Of a DNA stretch of 37,262 nt, positions 24,652-31,223 are shown piece by piece. Each line of letters starts with the position of its first letter. The first letter of the stretch is position 1. The position numbers were made by a program, and so were the translations under genes. This stretch comes from Candidatus Chloroheliaceae bacterium (GTDB lineage Bacteria; Chloroflexota; Chloroflexia; Chloroheliales; Chloroheliaceae), in assembly GCA_013390945.1 (NCBI GenBank), contig JACAUC010000024.1:1-37262 (forward strand). Direction: 5' to 3'. The notes beneath the pieces were generated by a model. That model did no database searches. It was not told the origin of the DNA and saw nothing but the letters and a program-made list of their open reading frames with translations.

Positions 24652-25869
24652 ATGGCAAAGAGACGTAACGCTCAAAAGACTACCACCGCCACCTCCGATG
24701 AAGCTACCGCCATCTATACTGAATCCGACAGTGTTTGGAAAGATATGTTGGATCGCTACTTCCCAGATTTTATGGCTTTTTTCTTTCCTGACACATATAA
24801 GGTCATCAATTGGGAACGCGGCTATGAATTTTTGGATACCGAACTGCAAAAGCTTTCTGTCCAAAACCTAACAGGTAAGCGGTTAGCCGATAAATTGGTT
24901 AAAGTTCACCGGGTAGGTGAGGAGAATGCTGTTTGCATCTTTATCCATATCGAGGTACAGAATTATCCCGACCCGACCTTTGTCGAGCGGATGTACGTCT
25001 ACAACTACCGCATCTTTGATCGCTTTTACGAAATCAATCGGAAGAAAGCCAAAGCTAAAAAGGTAGCTCCTTCACCCACTGCTAAGGTAATCAGCCTAGC
25101 GGTATTAACCGACGACAACGATAATTACCGCCCTTGCGAGTTTCACCAGAAGGAGGATGGGGGCTATGAGTTACTTTTTCACTTTCCAATGATAAAGTTG
25201 TTGGACTATAATGATAAATGGGCTAAGTTGGAGGCCGAAACAAATCTTTTTGCCGTAGTGGTAATGGCACACCTCAAGGCTCAGCAGGAGAAGAAAAATC
25301 CACTTCAGTTGTTGGATTGGAAAGTTCGGCTAGTGGAGATGCTCTATCAACGCAATTATGAGAAAGAGCAAGTCCAACAACTATTGCGGTTTATAGATTG
25401 GATAATGGTCTTGCCGAAGGACTTGGAGCCACTGGCTCAAGCCCGTTTAGCCCAATTAGAGGAGGATGTAAAAATGGCTTATGTCACTAGTTTTGAGCGT
25501 TTGGGTATCGAAAAGGGTAGAGAGGAAGGACTGAAAGAAGGATTAGAGAAGGGTAGAGAAGAAGGTATTGAAGAAGGCATTAAGGAGGGACTAGTCAAGG
25601 GACTAGTCAAGGGACTAGAGGAGGGACTAGTCAAGGGACTAGAGGAGGGACTAGTCAAGGGACAACAGACGGGAGCAACAGAGATTGTGCTGCGACTCCT
25701 AAAGCGCAAGTTTGGCAACGGCGAGTTTACATCCGAAATCGAGCAGCAAATTAACACCCTAACCCTAGCGCAATTGGAAGACCTAAGCGACCACTTGCTG
25801 AATTTTTCCAACCGTGCGAACCTTGAAGCTTGGCTGCAATTGCAAAAAGGGCCGCCTTCTGATAACTAA
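24652..25869 (+). CDS. Rpn-family PD-(D/E)XK nuclease with C-terminal DUF4351
   Basis: This 405-residue protein has the layout of Rpn (recombination-promoting nuclease, also called PDDEXK-family transposase) proteins. The N-terminal part has WKDMLDRYFPDFMAFFFPD, an acidic ADKLVKV strand and the catalytic-type FIHIEVQNY (E-x-Q). A helical middle follows. Residues about 285-342 are a Glu/Gly/Lys repeat (EGL, KGL and EEG units), typical of the family. The C-terminus (LRLLKRKFGNGEF to LSDHLLNFSNRANLEAWL) matches DUF4351. AAAGGA lies 5 nt before the ATG. E. coli Rpn proteins are nucleases with anti-phage activity; placement beside a restriction enzyme fits a defence role. It is not accompanied by transposon ends. 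Confidence 0.85.
   Translation: MAKRRNAQKTTTATSDEATAIYTESDSVWKDMLDRYFPDFMAFFFPDTYKVINWERGYEFLDTELQKLSVQNLTGKRLADKLVKVHRVGEENAVCIFIHIEVQNYPDPTFVERMYVYNYRIFDRFYEINRKKAKAKKVAPSPTAKVISLAVLTDDNDNYRPCEFHQKEDGGYELLFHFPMIKLLDYNDKWAKLEAETNLFAVVVMAHLKAQQEKKNPLQLLDWKVRLVEMLYQRNYEKEQVQQLLRFIDWIMVLPKDLEPLAQARLAQLEEDVKMAYVTSFERLGIEKGREEGLKEGLEKGREEGIEEGIKEGLVKGLVKGLEEGLVKGLEEGLVKGQQTGATEIVLRLLKRKFGNGEFTSEIEQQINTLTLAQLEDLSDHLLNFSNRANLEAWLQLQKGPPSDN
25474..25869 (+). CDS. Possible nested C-terminal small protein of the Rpn gene
   Basis: Within the Rpn gene an in-frame ATG at 25474 is preceded by AGAGGAGG with 8 nt spacing, better than the gene's own ribosome binding site. Translation from it would give 131 residues: a short MAYVTSFERLG segment, the Glu/Gly/Lys repeat and the whole DUF4351-like C-terminus, with no nuclease. 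In E. coli rpn genes, small C-terminal proteins made from internal starts block the nuclease, so this could be the matching antitoxin. Purine-rich GGAGGA can also arise by chance from Glu codons (LEEDV here), so expression has to be shown. Confidence 0.5.
   Translation: MAYVTSFERLGIEKGREEGLKEGLEKGREEGIEEGIKEGLVKGLVKGLEEGLVKGLEEGLVKGQQTGATEIVLRLLKRKFGNGEFTSEIEQQINTLTLAQLEDLSDHLLNFSNRANLEAWLQLQKGPPSDN
25588..25659 (+). repeat. Six 12-bp tandem repeats in the Rpn gene
   Basis: Units GGACTAGTCAAG (four) and GGACTAGAGGAG (two) follow each other without gaps. They encode GLVK and GLEE tetrapeptides. Copy number can change without a frameshift. Confidence 0.92.
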
Positions 25870-25902
25870 AATTTGTGCTTTACCATTCCTCTTTCAATTA
25901 AT

Positions 25903-26112
25903 TGGCGGAGCAATTTCCCACAGAAGATGTCTGATTTTGTAGGAAGCTGCTCAGTCAGGTGATTAGACCGGAAATTTATACTTTCGGTCTAAGGCAAGGT
26001 TCAAACGGCTTTACACTTTAGGATGGTACTCATTGGTGGCTCGACCGGAAATTTATTTCCGGTTGGACTACCCGAATTGTAAAGCTAAAATCCCAGATTT
26101 TGAACCTTGCCT
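25903..26112. repeat. Palindromic convergent intergenic region
   Basis: Between two convergent genes lie a head-to-head pair of degraded family 1 elements (25903-25923 reversed, 25939-25964 forward), a hairpin AGACCGGAAA/TTTCGGTCT and a strong hairpin ACCGGAAA/TTTCCGGT (about 26042-26067). A perfect 14-bp inverted repeat, AGGCAAGGTTCAAA (25992-26005) and its complement (26099-26112), encloses the last. It may serve as a bidirectional transcription stop, though T-tracts are absent. Confidence 0.6.
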
Positions 26113-26133
26113 AATCTGCCTTCAATCTTTAAA

Positions 26134-27033
26134 TCAAGGTTTGACTGAAGGTTTAGGTGATACCGCTACGGTGGTGGAGATTGGCGAAGTTGTTTTAGCT
26201 ACTGCGGTAGTAGAGATTGGTACAGATGTAGTAGCGGTGATTTTGGTAGCCGACGTAATGGCAACGGTAGAAGTGATGGGTGCTGACGTAAGAGCAACGG
26301 TAGAAGTGATGGGTGCTGACGTAAGAGCAACGGTAGAAGTGACGGGTGCTGACGTAAGAGCAACGGTAGAAGTGATGGGTATAGATGTGGTAGTGGAGCC
26401 GGGAGTACCGCTAGGGACTAGACTTGGAAGCGGCGAAAGATCAATCGTTGGGAAGGGCGTAGGAGTGGGAACCGGAATCGGTAGTTTCTCCAGCCAACCT
26501 TTAGCCTGCTCAATTAAGCCGGGGGCTACCGCCCAAACGCGCAGGTCATTTTCCAGCTTGACATAATAAGCTTTAGTGGCCGGGTTTTGCTCGCCTACAT
26601 TAATCACCTTGTTCCCTAGCGTCGGGCTATTGAGGGTGATAATTAGGTTAAGTTTATCCAGCCCATAGTTTGCTAGATTGTCGCCTTTATCCGTTACTAG
26701 CGTCGTGCCTTTCAAGTTATTGAATTGATCTATGGCCGAGGCTACCACCATGGTATCCAGTTCGATAGCGGTTGAGCTATCCAGCAGCCATTTATTGTTC
26801 TCATACTTGAAAGCCACCGACTTAGCCGGAGTGGTCTCTTTGACCTCGATTTTGGTAGGTCTATCCGCCGCTGGAATATTGAGAATCTGCAACAGCTGGG
26901 CCTTTGGGTCAGGCGTAGCGGTAGTTGCGGCAGTAGTGGTAGTGCTACTATTACCACCTTGGGTTAGTAGCACTACCGCCAGTAAGACCAAGAAAAGCAA
27001 GAGCAGAATAAGCCCATTACGATAACGTGCCAT
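26134..27033 (-). CDS. DUF4340 protein, partner of the Gld-type ABC system
   Basis: This protein of about 299 residues starts at the ATG at 27031-27033, 9 nt behind GGAGGAGG, which lies within the last codons of the upstream gene. One N-terminal transmembrane helix (GLILLLLFLVLLAVVLLT) anchors an extracytoplasmic domain with the DUF4340 pattern: ADRPTKIEVKETTPAKSVAFKYENNKWLL, LDTMVVASAIDQFNNLKGTTLV, NYGLDKLNLIITL and KAYYVKLENDLRVWAVAP. The C-terminal third is low-complexity Ser/Thr/Val/Ala, including 11-residue repeats (ITSTVALTSAP type) that look like a flexible stalk. DUF4340 proteins commonly follow GldG-like genes. The exact role is not established. Confidence 0.85.
   Translation of the reverse strand: MARYRNGLILLLLFLVLLAVVLLTQGGNSSTTTTAATTATPDPKAQLLQILNIPAADRPTKIEVKETTPAKSVAFKYENNKWLLDSSTAIELDTMVVASAIDQFNNLKGTTLVTDKGDNLANYGLDKLNLIITLNSPTLGNKVINVGEQNPATKAYYVKLENDLRVWAVAPGLIEQAKGWLEKLPIPVPTPTPFPTIDLSPLPSLVPSGTPGSTTTSIPITSTVALTSAPVTSTVALTSAPITSTVALTSAPITSTVAITSATKITATTSVPISTTAVAKTTSPISTTVAVSPKPSVKP
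26261..26392 (-). repeat. Four 33-bp tandem repeats in the DUF4340 gene
   Basis: Units beginning GCAACGGTAGAAGTG occur at 26261, 26294, 26327 and 26360, the last diverging at its end. The 33-bp period is 11 codons and encodes the Ser/Thr/Val/Ala repeat of the C-terminal stalk. Confidence 0.9.
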
Positions 27034-27035
27034 AA

Positions 27036-28691
27036 TTAGCGCCTCCTCCACCAGACTGTAATACCCACGAACAAGACCAAGGCCGGTAGACCCAAGAAAG
27101 TAGACCAGAAGAGGAAACTACCTTGACCCTGATTAATCGCGAAAGGATGGCTATTGGTTTGACGTGGGGCAATCACCACCGAATCGCTCGATTCGCTCAG
27201 CCAGTTTATTGTATTCAAGAAAAAGAAATAGTTACCTGAGCCACTAGCCGGATCAAGCCCGACGTTAGGTTGATCGGAAGCAAAGAGGTAATTACTGACC
27301 AGTACTAGGCGAGTATTAAGATTTTGTGTCCCCGTGATTGGAGTCGCTATCTCAAAGCTGGCGGCTATGGTGATCGGGCCACGCACATCCTTGCTCTGAT
27401 CGAACGACTGCCCGATATTTTGTATATCGGTCTTCAGGTAGGAATTGACCGAGGTTTGCAATAAGGGGGTAAAGGTTCCGGTGTCACTCCCTGAGCTACT
27501 TGGCGTATTTTCCACTTGAGTAGCTTGCGCTATCACGATTGGAATATCGGGCAAATTGCGTAAGACTCCGCTACTCCCCGAGGCTTGGGTTAAAAAGATG
27601 GTGGGATTGCTACTAGACCGTCGCTGGGGATCTTGCTCGATGGCTATTCCCGCCGAAAATTTCAAGTTCCATTCTTTCAACAGGTCGTTTACATTGTCAC
27701 GTCGTTCCACCGGAACGGTTGACATACTGGCAAGGGGGTCTTCTAAGAAGAGAGCTTTGCCGCCCTGTTTCAGGAAAGTAAGAGCCTTTTGTTTTTCGGT
27801 CTCATTGATCGGGCCACGCGGCGCACCAAAAACCAGCACATCGGTAGCCGGGTTGAGTGTGATCGCTTCGTTGGGATTGGTAGTGTTAGTGATAGTGCCA
27901 CTGGTGGAGAAGTTGAAGAGGTTCAACGTATCTACCAGATAGTTATTGTCTTTGAGAGCCTGTACCGCTTGGCTGAGAGAATCACCGTTGCTTCCAAGTT
28001 GAATGGGTCGCTCGTTGTGACCTGTGATAAAGAAGACCCGACGTTGTATATTGCTTTGCACCCGTAAGATGGCGCGAGTAAATTCCTGCTCGTCACTGGA
28101 AGTTACCATTTCACGCTGCTTGCTTTGTTCAAAGACGGTGGTTGGCAGGGCCGTGATATTGTATTGACGCACCTTAGCCGGATCAGTGTTAGCATCAATA
28201 TAGGTTACGTTCAGCTTATCGGTGCGACTGGTATATTCTTTCAAGCGGTCTTCGATTTGGAGTCGGGCGGAATCGCCGCCGGAGTTGGGATCGCTGGTGT
28301 AAAAGACCGTCACCTTAACAGGTTCTTTAAGCTTTTTCAAGACCTCAATCGTGGCGTTGCTGACGCTAAATTGCTGAGTGGTGGTTAAGTCGGTTCGCAC
28401 CGTAACCCGCTGCATCAAAATGTTAACCAACACAATAATACCCACCGCTGCAATACAAACGACGATGGCACTCAGACTACTACCGAGGATTTGAGTACCC
28501 AATTGGTTGCGGAGGGTCAGAGGGTTGGTGCTGGCATAGAGAATAGCGGCTACCGCTAGGATAAGCAGGTCAATAATCAGAGGTAGGTCAAACTTACCAT
28601 AGGTTACAAAGTAGATTGCCCCAGCAATGAGTAGGGGTACAATCAGGAAGCCTGCCCAACTGCCGATTTGTCTTAATACTGCTCGGTTCAT
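27036..28691 (-). CDS. GldG-like ABC transporter auxiliary protein
   Basis: This 551-residue protein is a GldG-family component of an ABC transporter. Two N-terminal helices (AGFLIVPLLIAGAIYFV and LIIDLLILAVAAILYAS) and a third (IVVCIAAVGIIVLVNIL) precede a large extracytoplasmic domain of the ABC-transporter auxiliary type, beginning TTTQQFSVSNATIEVLKKLKEPVKVTVFY and including RRVFFITGHNERP and DVLVFGAPRGPI. A final helix (FLGLPALVLFVGITVWW) and an Arg-rich tail end it. It overlaps the permease gene by one nucleotide and its last codons contain the ribosome binding site of the DUF4340 gene, so the genes are translationally coupled. Transported substrate unknown; in Bacteroidetes relatives serve gliding motility. 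Confidence 0.88.
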   Translation of the reverse strand: MNRAVLRQIGSWAGFLIVPLLIAGAIYFVTYGKFDLPLIIDLLILAVAAILYASTNPLTLRNQLGTQILGSSLSAIVVCIAAVGIIVLVNILMQRVTVRTDLTTTQQFSVSNATIEVLKKLKEPVKVTVFYTSDPNSGGDSARLQIEDRLKEYTSRTDKLNVTYIDANTDPAKVRQYNITALPTTVFEQSKQREMVTSSDEQEFTRAILRVQSNIQRRVFFITGHNERPIQLGSNGDSLSQAVQALKDNNYLVDTLNLFNFSTSGTITNTTNPNEAITLNPATDVLVFGAPRGPINETEKQKALTFLKQGGKALFLEDPLASMSTVPVERRDNVNDLLKEWNLKFSAGIAIEQDPQRRSSSNPTIFLTQASGSSGVLRNLPDIPIVIAQATQVENTPSSSGSDTGTFTPLLQTSVNSYLKTDIQNIGQSFDQSKDVRGPITIAASFEIATPITGTQNLNTRLVLVSNYLFASDQPNVGLDPASGSGNYFFFLNTINWLSESSDSVVIAPRQTNSHPFAINQGQGSFLFWSTFLGLPALVLFVGITVWWRRR

Positions 28692-29416
28692 TAATCGGCC
28701 CTCCGCACTTTTAGGACTTGGGTAGTGATGACCAGAAAGAGTGTGATTATCGAAAGGTAGAAGACAATGTCGCGCAGATCAAAGACTCCTTTGGAAAAAC
28801 TGTCAATGTGAGGCTGAAGCGAAAGGAAGTTAAGCGTATTGGCCCACCAGTTATCCTCGCTTTGTCGTACAAAGAGTGGTCCGGCAATCCACAGGAAGAG
28901 TGACAGGATAATGCTGATTACCGCTGCCACTGCCTGACTTTGAGTGAAAGCCGAGGCCATTAATCCGATGGCAAAAAAGACGCTACACAGCAGAATTAGG
29001 CCAACATAGCCCGTTAGAATTGGTCCCCAATCGAACTGTCCTCCCAAAACGATTAGTGCCACCAAGTAGTAAAAGGTAAGTACCACCAGTAAGAGGAAGA
29101 GGGCCACCGTAGCTAGGAACTTGCCTAGCACTACTTCCCAATCCCTTACGGGCGAGGTAAAGAGCAGTTCTAGGGTTCCAGTGCGTTGTTCCTCGGCAAT
29201 TAGGCGCGTCGGTAGCAATGCGCCGATAAAGAGCATCACAAAGCCACTGACCGAAAACCACTGGCGCATTACGGTATTGGCATCCGAAGTGGGGCTAAGG
29301 TAGCCCGAAAAGAGTACCCCGCTAAAAGCCAAAAAGAAGCCCATGATTACATAGGCGATGGGCGAGGCAAAATAGGCATACAGTTCTCGCTGTAGAATGT
29401 AATAAGTGTTTTTCAT
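28691..29416 (-). CDS. ABC-2 type permease (GldF-like)
   Basis: This 241-residue protein has six hydrophobic segments. The first (YVIMGFFLAFSGVLFSGYL) is followed by FVMLFIGALLPTRLIAEEQRTGTLELLFTSPV, the hallmark of ABC-2/GldF permeases, and then by VALFLLLVVLTFYYLVALIVL, LILLCSVFFAIGLMAS, VAAVISIILSLFLWIAG and a C-terminal helix. It is the membrane channel partner of the ATPase at 29568-30728 and of the GldG-like protein that follows with a 1-nt overlap. Unlike the rest of the operon it is separated from the ATPase gene by 151 bp holding palindromic repeats. Confidence 0.9.
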   Translation of the reverse strand: MKNTYYILQRELYAYFASPIAYVIMGFFLAFSGVLFSGYLSPTSDANTVMRQWFSVSGFVMLFIGALLPTRLIAEEQRTGTLELLFTSPVRDWEVVLGKFLATVALFLLLVVLTFYYLVALIVLGGQFDWGPILTGYVGLILLCSVFFAIGLMASAFTQSQAVAAVISIILSLFLWIAGPLFVRQSEDNWWANTLNFLSLQPHIDSFSKGVFDLRDIVFYLSIITLFLVITTQVLKVRRAD

Positions 29417-29464
29417 AATTTATAAATGAACATTGCTCGCTACTTTGTATCCCCTCAATAGGCC

Positions 29465-29551
29465 GTAGGGGCGTATTGTATACGCCCAAAACGCCACGTA
29501 TCGGCGTAGGGGGCGCATTGCATACGCCCAAAACGCTGCATATCTCCCTAC
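29465..29551. repeat. Palindromic repeats (family 2) between the ATPase and permease genes
   Basis: GTAG followed by GGGCGTATTGTATACGCCC (29465-29487), a second copy at 29506-29529, and an opposed partial copy ending in CTCCCTACC. Each forms a stable hairpin directly after the GTAG tetranucleotide. The repeat splits an otherwise tight operon. Confidence 0.85.
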
Positions 29552-29567
29552 CGATTGAAAGGATACG

Positions 29568-30728
29568 CTACTTTTTATTATCCTTCTTCTCCAACTTTTT
29601 GGTTGGAGCAGGCTCATCTAACTCCTCGCCTGCTGCCTTTTGTAGGAAGGAGGGCGCAGGCTTAGCGAAATTAAGCGTGTCCTCTTCCTCCGGTTCGTCT
29701 AGTTCTTCATCCTCGTCGGTCAGTTCGTCCGCTTCTTCATCCTCTAGTTCGGCGGCTTCATCGGTATTGATTAGTCGGACAAAAATTTCTTCTAGCGAAG
29801 GGGCGGCAGTTCGCATCTCTAGCAAGCCCCAGCCTTGGCCGATAATTGCTTTGGCAAGCTGTTCGCGCAGGTCAATACCGGGAGCCGCTTCAACCATAAA
29901 GCGGTTTAGTTCACGCGGTTCCCTAGCCAGCATATCTACATCCGACTCGGCATTATCGGCGGAGGCCTGCTCTATCTGTAAGATGCCCGGTTGGGAGGCT
30001 AGGAAAATCTGGACTTGTTGGGCTGGCCCACGTATTTCGAGTCGTAGCCGTTCATTTCCCGCGCCTTGTTGTTCCAGTTCCGCTAGGGTTTTATCTACTA
30101 GCACCCTTCCCCGATTGATAATCACCACCCGGTCGCACAACGTACTTACTTCGGGCAGAATATGGGTACTCAGAATCAGGGAGTGACCACCTGCCAAGTC
30201 ACGAATTACCTGCCGGATCTCAATGATTTGGCGCGGGTCAAGGCCCACCGTTGGTTCATCGAGGATGATTACTTGGGGATTATGGACGATAGCTTGGGCC
30301 AGCCCGACTCGCTGGCGATAGCCGCGTGAAATTTTGGCGATAACCTTATTTTTCACTTCGCTAATGCGACACAACTCCATTACCTCTTCCACCCGGCTCT
30401 TGCGTCCTTTACCGGGTACACCCCGTAGCTTGGCGGTGAAATCGAGGTAGGCTCTCACGGTCATATCCGTGTAGAGCGGCACTGTTTCAGGTAGATAACC
30501 CAACCGTCGCCTTACTTCCATTGGATTATCGGCTACATTGTAGCCTGCTACTACCGCATCCCCGCTGGTCGCTGGTAGATAGCCGGTCAGCATACGCATG
30601 GTGGTGGTTTTGCCTGCCCCGTTTGGCCCCAGCAACCCCAAAATTTCACCTTTGGCGACATGAAAACTCACGTCTCGCACGGCTGCCCGTTGACCATAGT
30701 ACTTGGTTAGCTTCTCAACGTCTATCAT
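29568..30728 (-). CDS. ABC transporter ATPase (GldA-like) with acidic tail
   Basis: This 386-residue ATPase powers the exporter-type complex encoded downstream. Walker A is GPNGAGKTTT (about 34-43). The Q-loop region GYLPETVPLY precedes the signature SRGYRQRVGLAQ, which is typical of the GldA group, followed by Walker B VIILDEPTVGLD and the switch histidine in LILSTHIL. A C-terminal regulatory domain follows. The last 60 or so residues are strongly acidic (AAELEDEEADELTDEDEELD), then Pro/Lys-rich, longer than usual for the family. The start follows from the standard MIDVEKLTKYYG opening. It is the first gene of the minus-strand operon and is divergent from the liv-type operon. Confidence 0.92.
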   Translation of the reverse strand: MIDVEKLTKYYGQRAAVRDVSFHVAKGEILGLLGPNGAGKTTTMRMLTGYLPATSGDAVVAGYNVADNPMEVRRRLGYLPETVPLYTDMTVRAYLDFTAKLRGVPGKGRKSRVEEVMELCRISEVKNKVIAKISRGYRQRVGLAQAIVHNPQVIILDEPTVGLDPRQIIEIRQVIRDLAGGHSLILSTHILPEVSTLCDRVVIINRGRVLVDKTLAELEQQGAGNERLRLEIRGPAQQVQIFLASQPGILQIEQASADNAESDVDMLAREPRELNRFMVEAAPGIDLREQLAKAIIGQGWGLLEMRTAAPSLEEIFVRLINTDEAAELEDEEADELTDEDEELDEPEEEDTLNFAKPAPSFLQKAAGEELDEPAPTKKLEKKDNKK

Positions 30729-31223
30729 AGGTTTTAATTCGTACCATTTTGCTTTTTACACTTTTATCGAAATCGCTTATGCTATACTTCTAAGGAGATA
30801 TTTTAAGCTGCACTTGAGATGGAGTCAAATAGCGGATGGGCCGAACTGAGACGGATTGCTTGACAAAGTGTAAGCTTATCTTTATAATCCGTCCAAAGTG
30901 TTAAAAAAGCATTGCTAAAGGATTCTAGTCTTTACCGTCCCATAATCTCCCCGCTAAGCGACAACTATTAAGAAGCGATAAAGTTGTCTGCCAGCTTTGG
31001 TTTCGTTTGTTTTTAAAGGTTGCTGCGCTGGTTCTAAACAAAATTGTTTACCCTTTGCAGGTTATTATGCTTGGTACTACTTTTAAGATGTGAAGTTATG
31101 CTACATTACAGATTGAACTATTATTGCCAAGCGGCTTTGGGCCGTCCCAATTAAATAATAGGTTCAAGCAACGCAAGCTGAGTCAGTTTGTTTTTAAATA
31201 GGCTCAGGAGGAGAAAAGGATTA
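30729..31223. other. Divergent intergenic region and long leader of the liv-type operon
   Basis: No gene is seen here. The plus-strand promoter at 30860-30888 would give a leader of about 330 nt. The leader contains one clear stem, GACAACT (30960-30966) with AGTTGTC (30982-30988), and several weaker ones around 31015-31060. I recognise no known riboswitch or T-box sequence. The minus-strand promoter for the GldA-like gene could not be identified. Confidence 0.5.
30860..30888 (+). promoter_or_regulatory. Perfect sigma-70-type promoter
   Basis: TTGACA (30860-30865) and TATAAT (30883-30888) are both full consensus and separated by exactly 17 bp. Transcription would start near 30895 and run into the substrate-binding protein gene. 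It is the strongest promoter in the window. Confidence 0.85.

Noticed and set aside
24652-25869. Insertion sequence with a transposase
   Set aside because: Rpn proteins are often labelled transposases, but I saw no terminal inverted repeats or target duplication around this gene.
26033-26566. Plus-strand open frame of 177 residues
   Set aside because: It lies antisense to the DUF4340 gene and its repetitive Val/Ala/Thr content only mirrors the 33-bp repeats.
29322-29531. Short minus-strand open frame beginning MGVCNAPPTPI
   Set aside because: It is a translation of the family 2 palindromes plus the antisense end of the permease gene region, with no family resemblance or ribosome binding site.
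30895-31223. T-box or known amino-acid riboswitch in the leader
   Set aside because: No AGGGTGG-type T-box sequence or other motif I know could be found.
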